A DNA stretch of 64,000 bases from Streptomyces albireticuli (GTDB taxonomy: Bacteria > Actinomycetota > Actinomycetes > Streptomycetales > Streptomycetaceae). The translations under genes and the position numbers were made by a program. The notes under the pieces were generated by a model. It had not been told where the DNA came from. It saw only the letters and a list, made by a program, of their open reading frames with translations, and did no database searches. The number at the start of each line of letters is the position of its first letter. Positions within the stretch are counted from its first letter, which is position 1. Positions 53,623-62,059 of this stretch are shown here, one piece after another. The stretch covers positions 986,754 through 1,050,753 of the forward strand of contig NZ_JAJQQS010000002.1 in the NCBI RefSeq assembly GCF_021228125.1, read 5' to 3'.

Positions 53623-54259
53623 CGGAGTCATCAGGGTGGTGCTGGTGGACGACCACCAGGTGGTCCGCAGAGGGCTGCGCACCTTTCTGGAGGTCCAGGA
53701 CGACATCGAGGTCGTGGGGGAGGCCGCGGACGGCGCCGAGGGCGTGGAGCGGGCCGAGGAGCTGCGCCCCGACGTCGTCCTCATGGACGTGAAGATGCCG
53801 GGCACCGACGGCATCGAGGCACTGCGCAGGCTCCGCGAGCTGGCGAACCCGGCCCGGGTGCTGGTCGTCACCAGCTTCACGGAGCAGCGGACCGTGATCC
53901 CCGCCCTGCGCGCGGGCGCGGCCGGCTACGTCTACAAGGACGTCGACCCGGACGCCCTGGCCGGCGCGATCAGGTCCGTGCACGCGGGGCACGTCCTGCT
54001 CCAGCCCGAGGTGGCCGGTGCCCTGCTGTCCCAGCCCGAGGCGGGCGGCGGCAACGGGCGGGGCAACGCCCTCACGGAGCGGGAGCGCGAGGTGCTCGCG
54101 CTGATCGCGGACGGGCGGTCCAACCGGGAGATCGCCCGGGCGCTCGTCCTGTCCGAGAAGACTGTCAAGACCCACGTCTCGAACATCCTGATGAAGCTGG
54201 ACCTCGCCGATCGCACCCAGGCGGCCCTATGGGCCGTGCGACATGGGATCGGAGCATGA
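53615..54259 (+). CDS. LuxR/NarL-family response regulator
   Basis: A 214-residue regulator. The receiver has the acidic pair VLVDDHQ, phospho-acceptor Asp58 in VVLMDVKMPG, and the conserved lysine in GYVYKDV. The C-terminal LuxR helix-turn-helix reads LTEREREVLALIADGRSNREIARALVLSEKTVKTHVSNILMKL. It starts with GTG inside the kinase gene and is clearly its partner. Chaplin genes lie directly downstream, but regulation of them is not shown. Confidence 0.94.
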   Translation: MADGVIRVVLVDDHQVVRRGLRTFLEVQDDIEVVGEAADGAEGVERAEELRPDVVLMDVKMPGTDGIEALRRLRELANPARVLVVTSFTEQRTVIPALRAGAAGYVYKDVDPDALAGAIRSVHAGHVLLQPEVAGALLSQPEAGGGNGRGNALTEREREVLALIADGRSNREIARALVLSEKTVKTHVSNILMKLDLADRTQAALWAVRHGIGA

Positions 54260-54410
54260 TCGCGACCGTAGCGGAATGTCGTCTTCCTATCAGAGATTCA
54301 TACGGTCGTGTGGCGATCGACCTGGCCCCGCAACCTGACCGAACGTGACCCGTTTTCCATGGCGTACCGCGGCGGCTGGCCGTGGCAACTCCAGGAAGGT
54401 CACAAGAAGA

Positions 54411-54650
54411 GTGAAGAACATGAAGAAGGCCGCTGCCGTCACGATCGCCGCCGGCGGTCTCGCCCTCGCGGGCGCCGGTGCGGCCTCCGCCCACGCCCAG
54501 GCCGACGGCCACGCCCAGAACTCCCCGGGCGTCGTCTCCGGCAACGTCATCCAGGTGCCCGTCAAGGTCCCGGTGAACGTGTGCGGCAACACCATCAACG
54601 TGGTCGGCCTGTTCAACCCGGCCGTCGGCAACCACTGCGTCAACAACTAA
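54411..54650 (+). CDS. Short chaplin (hydrophobic aerial-hyphae surface protein)
   Basis: A 79-residue precursor. A signal peptide (KKAAAVTIAAGGLALAGAGAASA) is followed by a short mature part with one chaplin domain: SPGVVSGNVIQVPVKVPVNVCGNTINVVGLF...GNHCVN, including both cysteines. Secreted chaplins assemble into amyloid-like films that let aerial hyphae break the water surface. GTG at the given start yields the usual MKNxKKAAAVT N-terminus; an ATG three codons later is the alternative. It occupies the same locus as S. coelicolor chpE by gene order, though this protein has cysteines. Confidence 0.92.
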   Translation: MKNMKKAAAVTIAAGGLALAGAGAASAHAQADGHAQNSPGVVSGNVIQVPVKVPVNVCGNTINVVGLFNPAVGNHCVNN

Positions 54651-54762
54651 GCAACCGCTCCCCCGCTCCGCGGGGCGGCCCAGCAGTTGCATCCGGTCTG
54701 CCTGGCTCCGACACCACGTAGCCGGGCAGACGAGGGCGATCAATCGTCCGAAAGAGGGCAAA

Positions 54763-54791
54763 CACCGCCGATGGCCGTGCCATCGGCGGTG
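54763..54791. promoter_or_regulatory. Perfect 13-bp hairpin between the two chaplin genes
   Basis: Arms CACCGCCGATGGC and GCCATCGGCGGTG flank a 3-base loop, 112 bases after chaplin 1 and 70 bases before chaplin 2. It may be a terminator, or lie in the chaplin-2 leader. The remaining gap shows nothing else. Confidence 0.6.
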
Positions 54792-54860
54792 CGCTGGCGT
54801 TCATCACTACGCGACCCCGCGGCTGGGGTCGTCAAGGACATCAGCAGAAGGAAGACCCTC

Positions 54861-55127
54861 ATGAACAGTGTCAAGAAGGCCGCCGTCGTCCTGGCCGTGT
54901 CCGGCCTGGCCGCCGGTGCCTCTGTCAGCGCCGCGACCGCCAACGACGACGGCCCTCGTCACAAGGGTGCCATCGCCCACGGTGTCGCCAAGGGCTCGCC
55001 GGGTGTCGTATCCGGCAACGTCATCCAGGTCCCGGTCCAGGTCCCGCTGAATGTCTGCGGCAACACCATCGACATCCTCATCGGGCTCCTCAACCCGACC
55101 TTCGGCAACACCTGCGTCAACGCCTGA
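54861..55127 (+). CDS. Second short chaplin
   Basis: An 88-residue precursor: signal peptide VKKAAVVLAVSGLAAGASVSAATA, a short charged spacer (NDDGPRHKGAIAHGVAKG), then a chaplin domain SPGVVSGNVIQVPVQVPLNVCGNTIDILIGLLNPTFGNTCVNA with both cysteines. The domain shares the block SPGVVSGNVIQVPV with its neighbour, so the two likely arose by tandem duplication. AGAAGGAAG precedes the ATG. A strong hairpin terminator follows. Confidence 0.93.
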   Translation: MNSVKKAAVVLAVSGLAAGASVSAATANDDGPRHKGAIAHGVAKGSPGVVSGNVIQVPVQVPLNVCGNTIDILIGLLNPTFGNTCVNA

Positions 55128-55163
55128 CCCCAGGCACCGACGCGCACGACGTACACGCGGTAC

Positions 55164-55203
55164 GGGGAAGGCCCCGCGGACTCCGGTCCGCGGGGCCTTC
55201 CCC
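55164..55203. terminator. Hairpin terminator after the chaplin pair
   Basis: Perfect 17-base arms GGGGAAGGCCCCGCGGA and complement with a 6-base loop lie between convergent genes. Confidence 0.9.
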
Positions 55204-55211
55204 GCGTCGGG

Positions 55212-56018
55212 TCAGCGCGAGCCGCGCTCCCGCTCCTCCACCATCGCGTTGTACGCGGCCACCTGGGCCCGCCGGGCCGTCCGCTCCACCGGGCGCAGCG
55301 CCTGGGCCCGGGCGGCCATCTCCGACGCGCTCACGGCCCCGCCGTGCTCGCGGCCTTCGTGGCCCCCCGGGGCGTAGGCGATCGCGATCAGCGCGCCCAC
55401 CCGCTGCGCCAGCTCCAGCACCCGCACCGCGCGCGGCGGATAGCCCGGGGCCAGCACCTCGCGCCCGGCCTCCGCCCGCGCCCGGTAGGCCTCCAGGGCG
55501 GCCTGCGCCACGGGTCCGGATCCGGCCACGTCCAGCCGGGTGAGCACCGCGGTCGCCTCCCGGAGCGCCTCGGCGAGCTCCCGCTCGGCCTCGCCCAGCG
55601 AGGGCACGTCGGCCGGCGGCGCGTCCCGCACGGCCATGCAGTGCCACTCCACCTCGACGTGCGCATCGCCCTCGGGCCCCGCCTCGCGCACCTCCGGTAC
55701 GAGCCCGAGCGCGGCCCCCGTGGCGACGACCGCCTCCTCGGCCTCCAGCGCACGCGCGTTGAACTCCGGCGGGCCGCTCAGCCCCAGCGGGTGGCCGGGC
55801 ACCGGCAGCGCGAGCCGCAGGCCGGTCGCCCCGAGGGCGCGGAGGCGGCCGAGCGCCAGGGTGAGGCCGACGGGTCCGGACTCGCCGGGCAGTCCGGTGA
55901 CGCGGTGCGCGGCGTCGTCACCCTTGATGTGATGGGCTACGTCATCGGGTGAGGCAAATCCGGCAATGAGGGCATTCCCCCATGCGGTGAGCCGTCCTGA
56001 GCGGTGTTCATCCAGCAT
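55212..56018 (-). CDS. Conserved streptomycete protein of unknown function
   Basis: A 268-residue cytoplasmic protein. The N-terminal half has an alternating strand/helix pattern (GNALIAGFASPDDVAHHI, then VGLTLALGRLRALGATGLRLALPVPGHPLGL) and the C-terminal half is helical (LAEALREATAVLTRLDV and so on). No catalytic motif is evident. The ATG follows a TTAGGCT -10-like hexamer by seven bases, suggesting a leaderless transcript. That hexamer sits inside the inverted repeat CACCAG...CTGGTG, which could be an operator. Homologues are usually hypothetical. Confidence 0.82.
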   Translation of the reverse strand: MLDEHRSGRLTAWGNALIAGFASPDDVAHHIKGDDAAHRVTGLPGESGPVGLTLALGRLRALGATGLRLALPVPGHPLGLSGPPEFNARALEAEEAVVATGAALGLVPEVREAGPEGDAHVEVEWHCMAVRDAPPADVPSLGEAERELAEALREATAVLTRLDVAGSGPVAQAALEAYRARAEAGREVLAPGYPPRAVRVLELAQRVGALIAIAYAPGGHEGREHGGAVSASEMAARAQALRPVERTARRAQVAAYNAMVEERERGSR

Positions 56019-56128
56019 GGGCACCAGCCTAAGGACTGGTGCCGACAACCGGTGGCGTAGGTTTTCCCTAGGGGGCTTCGCCTACAGGCGCAAGCGACGA
56101 CGACACTGCAATGGGAGACAACGCGCTC

Positions 56129-56920
<792 letters not shown>

Positions 56921-56987
56921 CCCCGCGCGCCCGCCCGGCGCGCCGCGCGCACTGTCCGGCCACGGCCACCGCCCCTACCATGAACAC

Positions 56988-57410
56988 GTGGACACTTGGG
57001 TGTGGTGGCTCGTGGCCGCCGTCGGACTGGGCATCCCGCTGGTCGTCACCGCGATGCCCGAGTTCGGGATGCTCGCGGCCGGCGCCGTCGCCGCCGCCGT
57101 CACCTCGGCCCTCGGCGGTGGGGCGGTGGCGCAGTTCGTCGTCTTCGCCGCCGTCTCGGTCGCCCTCATCGCCGTCGTGCGCCCCATCGCCAACCGGCAC
57201 CGCGACCGGCGCCCGGAGCTGGCCACCGGGGTGGACGCCATCCGGGGCCGGCAGGCCGTCGTGCTGGAGCGGGTCGACGGCCAGGGCGGACGCGTCAAGA
57301 TCGGCGGTGAGATCTGGTCGGCGCGCTCCCTCGACACCGAGCGCAGCTTCGACCCCGGCCAGCAGGTGGACGTCGTCGAGATCGACGGCGCGACGGCGGT
57401 CGTCATGTGA
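56988..57410 (+). CDS. NfeD-like membrane protein
   Basis: A 140-residue protein with three adjacent hydrophobic segments (WVWWLVAAVGLGIPLVV, MLAAGAVAAAVTSALGGG, VVFAAVSVALIAVVRPI) and a C-terminal OB-fold (GVDAIRGRQAVVLERVDGQGGRVKIGGEIWSARSLD). NfeD proteins pair with stomatin/SPFH proteins, and an SPFH gene follows about 105 bases later. The GTG start lies seven bases after a TACCAT hexamer, suggesting a leaderless transcript. Confidence 0.9.
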   Translation: MDTWVWWLVAAVGLGIPLVVTAMPEFGMLAAGAVAAAVTSALGGGAVAQFVVFAAVSVALIAVVRPIANRHRDRRPELATGVDAIRGRQAVVLERVDGQGGRVKIGGEIWSARSLDTERSFDPGQQVDVVEIDGATAVVM

Positions 57411-57516
57411 CCGGCCGCCGCCCGGACCGCCATCTGCCCCCAAAGCCTGCACGGCGACGGCGTGTTCTGAAAGACTTCAGGAATTCGATCAACCACAACA
57501 GGCGCGGGGAGCCACG

Positions 57517-58470
57517 ATGGAACCGATCATCATCGTCCTGATCATCTTGGTGGTGCTCGTCTTCATCGCCCTGATGAAGACGGTGCAGGTCATCCCACAG
57601 GCCAGCGCCGCGATCGTCGAGCGCTTCGGCCGGTACACCCGGACGCTCAACGCCGGCCTGAACATCGTCGTCCCCTTCATCGACTCCATCCGCAACCGCA
57701 TCGACCTCCGTGAGCAGGTCGTGCCGTTCCCCCCGCAGCCCGTGATCACCCAGGACAACCTGGTCGTCAACATCGACACCGTCATCTACTACCAGGTGAC
57801 CGACGCCCGGGCCGCCACCTACGAGGTGTCCAGCTTCATCCAGGCCATCGAGCAGCTCACCGTCACCACCCTGCGCAACATCATCGGTGGCATGGACCTG
57901 GAGCGGACCCTCACCTCCCGCGAGGAGATCAACGCCGCCCTGCGCGGCGTCCTCGACGAGGCCACCGGCAAGTGGGGCATCCGCGTCAACCGCGTCGAGC
58001 TCAAGGCCATCGAGCCGCCCACCTCCATCCAGGACTCGATGGAGAAGCAGATGCGCGCCGACCGTGACAAGCGCGCCGCCATCCTCACGGCCGAGGGCAT
58101 CCGCCAGTCGCAGATCCTCACCGCCGAGGGCGAGAAGCAGTCCGCGATCCTCCGCGCCGAGGGCGAGGCCCGGGCCGCCGCCCTGCGCGCCGAGGGCGAG
58201 GCCCAGGCCATCCGCACGGTCTTCGAGTCCATCCACGCCGGCGACCCCGACGAGAAGCTGCTCTCCTACCAGTACCTCCAGATGCTGCCGAAGATCGCCG
58301 AAGGCGACGCCAACAAGCTCTGGATCGTCCCCAGCGAGATCGGTGACGCCCTCAAGGGCCTCAGCGGCGCCGTCGGCAACTTCGGCCCGATGGGCCCGCC
58401 GCGCCCCGGCAGCTCCGACGCCCGGCCCGCCAAGGAGTCGCCCCGCCGGGAAGCACCCCCGATCGACTGA
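57517..58470 (+). CDS. SPFH/Band 7 (stomatin-like) membrane protein
   Basis: A 317-residue protein with an N-terminal membrane hairpin or helix (IIIVLIILVVLVFIALM) and the SPFH domain (VQVIPQASAAIVERFGRYTRTLNAGLNIVVPFID, LREQVVPFPPQPVITQDNLVVNIDTVIYYQV). A coiled-coil region rich in ILTAEGE repeats follows, then a Pro-rich tail. It forms membrane ring scaffolds and works with the NfeD neighbour. GGGGAG precedes the ATG. Confidence 0.95.
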   Translation: MEPIIIVLIILVVLVFIALMKTVQVIPQASAAIVERFGRYTRTLNAGLNIVVPFIDSIRNRIDLREQVVPFPPQPVITQDNLVVNIDTVIYYQVTDARAATYEVSSFIQAIEQLTVTTLRNIIGGMDLERTLTSREEINAALRGVLDEATGKWGIRVNRVELKAIEPPTSIQDSMEKQMRADRDKRAAILTAEGIRQSQILTAEGEKQSAILRAEGEARAAALRAEGEAQAIRTVFESIHAGDPDEKLLSYQYLQMLPKIAEGDANKLWIVPSEIGDALKGLSGAVGNFGPMGPPRPGSSDARPAKESPRREAPPID

Positions 58471-58541
58471 CGAGCGCCCCCTCTCCTGCATGATCAGCGT
58501 GGCCCCCCGACCTTCCACGGCGGGGAGGCGACACCCTGACC

Positions 58542-59327
58542 ATGAAGGAGATGGCCTTGTCCATCTGGGAAGCACTCGCGGTCCTCGCCGCCGGCATCGG
58601 CGCGGGCACCATCAACACCATCGTCGGATCGGGCACCCTCTTCACCTTCCCGGTGCTCCTCGCGATCGGCATCCCGCCGGTCACCGCCAACGTCTCCAAC
58701 ACCCTCGGCCTCGTCACCGGCAACATCAGCGGAGCCATCGGCTACCGCCGTGAGCTCCGGGGCCAGCGCCGCCGCCTCATACGCCTCGGAGGCACCGCGT
58801 TCGCCGGCGGCCTCGCCGGCGCGATCCTGCTCCTCGCGCTCCCGTCGGAGGCGTTCGACGCGATCGTCCCCGTCCTGATCGGCCTCGCGCTCGTCCTGGT
58901 CGTCCTCCAGCCCACCCTCGCCAAGGCCCTCGCCCGCCGCCGCGAACGCCGCGGCGAGGCCGCCGTCCCGACCGACGGCGGCCTCGCCCTGCTCCTCGGC
59001 CTCCTCCTCGCGAGCGCCTACGGCGGCTACTTCGGCGCGGCCCAGGGCGTCCTCTACCTCGCCCTCATGGGCCTGCTGCTCGACGAGGACCTCCAGCGCG
59101 TCAACGGCATCAAGAACGTCCTCGCGCTCGTCGTCAACGGCGTCGCCGCGGTGTTCTTCCTCTTCGTCGCGGACTTCGACTGGACGGCGGTCCTGCTCAT
59201 CGCCGCGGGGTCCGCGCTGGGCGGTCAGATAGGCGCGAAGGTGGGGCGGCGGCTGCCGCCGGTGGCGATGCGGGGGGTCATCGTGGCGGTGGGGGCCGTG
59301 GCGATCGCGCAGATGCTGCTGAGGTGA
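58542..59327 (+). CDS. TauE/SafE family sulfite/anion exporter
   Basis: A 261-residue membrane protein with about eight helices. The family pattern appears twice: GAGTINTIVGSGTLFTFPVLLAIGIPPVTANVSNT near the start and ASAYGGYFGAAQGVLYLALMGLLL...VNGIKNVLALVVN in the second half. Members export sulfite, sulfoacetate or related anions; the actual cargo is unknown. It follows the SPFH gene by about 70 bases. A palindromic element starts nine bases after the stop. Confidence 0.92.
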   Translation: MKEMALSIWEALAVLAAGIGAGTINTIVGSGTLFTFPVLLAIGIPPVTANVSNTLGLVTGNISGAIGYRRELRGQRRRLIRLGGTAFAGGLAGAILLLALPSEAFDAIVPVLIGLALVLVVLQPTLAKALARRRERRGEAAVPTDGGLALLLGLLLASAYGGYFGAAQGVLYLALMGLLLDEDLQRVNGIKNVLALVVNGVAAVFFLFVADFDWTAVLLIAAGSALGGQIGAKVGRRLPPVAMRGVIVAVGAVAIAQMLLR

Positions 59328-59335
59328 CCGGCGGT

Positions 59336-59621
59336 TTTTCCCCGGCCCCGCCCCTTCCCGAAGCATCCGATGTGCGGCTCCGCCGCGTGAGGGGCTCCGC
59401 CCCGGACCCCGGTCCTCAATCTCGCCCAGCTACCGCTGGGGTGCCCCCAGGAGGTGCCCCCGGACGGGCTGAGTTGTTGCCCGGAACCGGGCTGGAAAGG
59501 CAGCCTCGGACAGGGGCGACATCCAGCCCGGCCGGCGTTTGAGGCCACCGCGCGGCAGCGCGGAACCGGGGGGCCCGGGGGCGTCAGCCCCCGGTTACGG
59601 GAAGGGGCGGGGTGGGGAAAA
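59336..59621. repeat. Large palindromic intergenic element (copy 3), reaching into an HNH gene
   Basis: Outer arms TTTTCCCCGGCCCCGCCCCTTCCCG and CGGGAAGGGGCGGGGTGGGGAAAA are near reverse complements. The left half shares long blocks with copy 2 (CATCCGATGTGCGGCTCCGC, AGCTACCGCTGGGG). The right end lies inside the 3' end of the HNH endonuclease gene and supplies its last codons. Confidence 0.82.
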
Positions 59622-60096
59622 GCTCCTCCCGCCCCGACAACCCCACCGCCAGAACCATCGCATCCCCCGGAGACGGCTCGAACGGCAGCGCCAGCATCCG
59701 CATACCGGCCTGCTCCGGCGTCCGGTCCGCCTTCCGGTGGTTGTCCTCCGCGCACGCCGCCACCGTGTTCAGCCAGCTGTCCGCGCCCCCGCGCGACCTC
59801 GGCACCACGTGGTCCACCGTCGTCGCCCGCCGCCCGCAGTACACGCAGCGGTGCCCGTCCCGTACGAGCACGCCCCGCCGCGACCAGGGCGCCCGTCTTC
59901 GGAACGGCACCCGTACGTACCGGCAGAGTCTGATCACCTGGGGCACCGGCACTTCGACGGTCGCGCCCCGCACCCGCAGCTCCGGCCTGGCCCGCTCGAC
60001 GACGGCCTTGCCCTGGAGCACCAGCACCACCGCCCGTCGCAGCGACACCGTCGCCAGCGGCTCGAAGCTCGCGTTGAGGACCAGCGTCTCCCGCAT
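59584..60096 (-). CDS. HNH endonuclease family protein
   Basis: A 170-residue protein. The N-terminal MRETLVLNASFEPLATVSLRRAVVLVLQGKAVV block and the HNH nuclease motif RCVYCGRRATTVDHVVPRSRGGADSWLNTVAACAEDNHRKADRTP (CxxC zinc ligands, catalytic His) identify it as the common actinobacterial HNH protein. Its role is unknown; such proteins may nick DNA in repair or defence. The ATG follows GGGAGGTGG. The last residues (about ELFPTPPLPVTGG) and the stop come from the palindromic element. Confidence 0.9.
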   Translation of the reverse strand: MRETLVLNASFEPLATVSLRRAVVLVLQGKAVVERARPELRVRGATVEVPVPQVIRLCRYVRVPFRRRAPWSRRGVLVRDGHRCVYCGRRATTVDHVVPRSRGGADSWLNTVAACAEDNHRKADRTPEQAGMRMLALPFEPSPGDAMVLAVGLSGREELFPTPPLPVTGG

Positions 60097-60263
60097 GTCG
60101 TCCACCTCCCGGACCGTCCCCGCCCCAGCGGCGAAGTGGCTCAACTGTGCCTTCGGGCACGGCCGGAAACAACGCAATTTCCCTGATGGAAAAGGGAGTT
60201 GAAGAAGAGGAGGGAAGAGGGAAGTGGGAAGCGGGAGGAGCGCAGCCGGCCGAACGGGGGGCG

Positions 60264-60308
60264 ACGCTCCGGGCCCTTCCCCCGTAATGACACACGGGCC
60301 CGGAGCGT
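60264..60308. terminator. Hairpin in the 400-base gap upstream of the HNH gene
   Basis: Perfect 13-base arms ACGCTCCGGGCCC and GGGCCCGGAGCGT with a 19-base loop. It probably ends the YbhB transcript. The same gap (60097-60502) holds a purine-rich tract at 60189-60241 and no recognisable gene. Confidence 0.6.
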
Positions 60309-60502
60309 ACGGCAGCGGACGCGGTCACCCGGCCCAACACCCGGTTCCGGCAAGCGGCCGGAGCGCGAAAACGCCCCGCCACCCCCGCCACTGCGGTGCC
60401 CGCTGCCCGACGGCCATGCGGAGCCGTCAGCCATGCACCACTCTGCGATCCGGGGCGGCGGGGCGCAACGGATTTTCCGGTCGCCCGCCTCGCTCCGAGG
60501 CC

Positions 60503-61042
60503 TCAGCCCCCGGCTGGCACCTCGTACTCACCGATCAAGTGGGCCCGGCCCAGGGAGTGGAACCGCAGGTTGAAGCCCACGACCGCCGGCGAGGCGGACT
60601 CGTCCGGACCCAGCTTCTCCTGATCCACCGCGTACACCGTGAACACGTAGCGGTGCGGGCCGTCCCCGGGCGGCGGCGCCGCGCCGCCGAAGTCCCGCGT
60701 GCCGTAGTCGTTGCGCACATGCACCGCGCCCTCGGGCAGCCCCCTCATGTCGCCCGAACCGGCACCGGCCGGCAGCTCCGTCACCGAGGCGGGAACGTCG
60801 AAGAGCACCCAGTGCCAGAAACCGCTGCCGGTCGGGGCGTCCGGGTCGAAGCACGTGACGGCGAAACTCTTGGTCTCCGCCGGGAAGCCCTCCCAGCGCA
60901 GCTGCGGCGAGACATTGCCCTCGGCGAACACCTGGGCGCCGGTGAGCTTCCCACCCTCCGTCAGGTCCTCGCTCACCACCGTGAACGAGGGCACCGGCGG
61001 ATGGAAATCATGGGGGAGCGGCGGACGCTTCTGCTCGGACAC
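60503..61042 (-). CDS. YbhB/YbcL family Raf-kinase-inhibitor-like protein
   Basis: A 179-residue PEBP-fold protein. Motifs: NVSPQLRWEGFPAETKSFAVTCFDPDAPTGSGFWHWVLFDVPASVTELPAG, and GPHRYVFTVYAVDQEKLG. These form the anion-binding site of bacterial PEBPs. The biological role of bacterial members is unclear. The GTG start has AGGAGG seven bases upstream. Confidence 0.94.
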   Translation of the reverse strand: MSEQKRPPLPHDFHPPVPSFTVVSEDLTEGGKLTGAQVFAEGNVSPQLRWEGFPAETKSFAVTCFDPDAPTGSGFWHWVLFDVPASVTELPAGAGSGDMRGLPEGAVHVRNDYGTRDFGGAAPPPGDGPHRYVFTVYAVDQEKLGPDESASPAVVGFNLRFHSLGRAHLIGEYEVPAGG

Positions 61043-61126
61043 CTCGACGCCTCCTGAATACGCGCGGAACACTGAGAGCGCCAGCCTAACCAGGTACGGG
61101 CGGCCCGGGCTGAGACGATACGAAAT

Positions 61127-61585
61127 GTGCTTCGACTGCTTGGACCATTCGGACGACGACCGGCCGGCCGCACCCTGCGCGCGCTGACCGTCCTCCTCGC
61201 CGCCCTCCCCCTGCTCCTCCTGCCCGCGTGCTCCTCCGACGGGAAGACCAGCGGCGGCGGTGCCACCTCGGCCGCCGCCACGCCCGTCCCCTCCTGGGCG
61301 AAGGGCATGAAGACCATCCCCCGGGACCGGCTGCCCGCCGAGGCCCGCAAGACCCTCGACCTCATCGACAGGGGAGGGCCCTTCCCCTACGACAAGGACG
61401 GCACCGTCTTCGGCAACTACGAGAACCGGTTGCCGAAGCAGACCCGCGGCTACTACCGCGAATACACCGTCCCCACCCCCGGCGCCCGCAACCGCGGCGC
61501 CCGACGCATCATCACCGGCACCCACGCCGAGCGCTACTACACCGGTGACCACTACGAGACCTTCGAAGCGGTGGTACAACCATGA
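61127..61585 (+). CDS. Extracellular guanyl-specific ribonuclease (N1/T1/barnase-Sa superfamily), lipobox
   Basis: A 152-residue precursor. A hydrophobic N-terminus ends in LLPAC at Cys35, matching a lipobox, so the enzyme may be a lipoprotein. The mature domain carries the microbial RNase motifs: Glu112 in YYREYTVPTPG, Arg126/127 in RGARRIITG, and His142 in GDHYETF, the catalytic set of RNase Sa/barnase-type enzymes. It overlaps the barstar gene by 4 bases (ATGA), so RNase and inhibitor are co-translated. No ribosome-binding site is seen before the GTG. Confidence 0.92.
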   Translation: MLRLLGPFGRRPAGRTLRALTVLLAALPLLLLPACSSDGKTSGGGATSAAATPVPSWAKGMKTIPRDRLPAEARKTLDLIDRGGPFPYDKDGTVFGNYENRLPKQTRGYYREYTVPTPGARNRGARRIITGTHAERYYTGDHYETFEAVVQP

Positions 61586-62013
61586 CCGGCCTGCTGCCCG
61601 CGCCCGGACTCACCGGGCTCCTCCTCGGCACCACCCCGCCCGGTGTCTACCGGCTGCCCCCGACCGACACCGCCCCCCGCGTCGCGGCCCTCGCCGCCGA
61701 GGCCGAATGGCGGGCCGCCCCGCTGCACCTCGGCGGTGTGACGACCAAGAAGGCCTTCCTCGACAGGTGCGCGACCGACCTGGAGTTCCCCGAGTGGTTC
61801 GGGCGTAACTGGGACGCCCTCGCCGACTGCCTCACCGACCTCTCGTGGTGGCTGGAGGAGGGCAAGGCCCGCGGCTATCTCCTGGTCACGGAGGACTGGG
61901 AGACCTTCCGCAAGGCGGCGCCGAAGGACGCGCGCACGGCCGAGGCGATCTTCGGCGACGCCGTCGACCACTGGGCCGACGCCGAATCGCCCCTGGCCGT
62001 GCTGCTCGGCTGA
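61582..62013 (+). CDS. Barstar-family ribonuclease inhibitor
   Basis: A 143-residue protein. The C-terminal two-thirds match barstar: LHLGGVTTKKAFLDRCATDLEFPEWFGRNWDALADCLTDLSWW (the RNase-binding acidic helix and loop), followed by YLLVTEDWETFRKAAP. The N-terminal 45 residues are an extra segment not found in classical barstar. It would protect the cell from the RNase encoded immediately upstream. Its stop is followed by a strong GC palindrome. Confidence 0.92.
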   Translation: MTGLLPAPGLTGLLLGTTPPGVYRLPPTDTAPRVAALAAEAEWRAAPLHLGGVTTKKAFLDRCATDLEFPEWFGRNWDALADCLTDLSWWLEEGKARGYLLVTEDWETFRKAAPKDARTAEAIFGDAVDHWADAESPLAVLLG

Positions 62014-62017
62014 GCCG

Positions 62018-62039
62018 CCGGGGGCCCCGGGGCCCCCGG
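62018..62039. terminator. GC palindrome between convergent barstar and spo0M genes
   Basis: CCGGGGGCCCC immediately followed by its exact complement GGGGCCCCCGG; likely acts as a bidirectional terminator. Confidence 0.65.
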
Positions 62040-62059
62040 GGCTCCCGGCGCCCGGCCCG

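Noticed and set aside
60330..60400. A possible fourth copy of the palindromic element near CCGGTTCCGGCAAGCGGCCGGAGC.
   Set aside because: Only a short similarity to the arm sequence, no matching partner arm and no central core.
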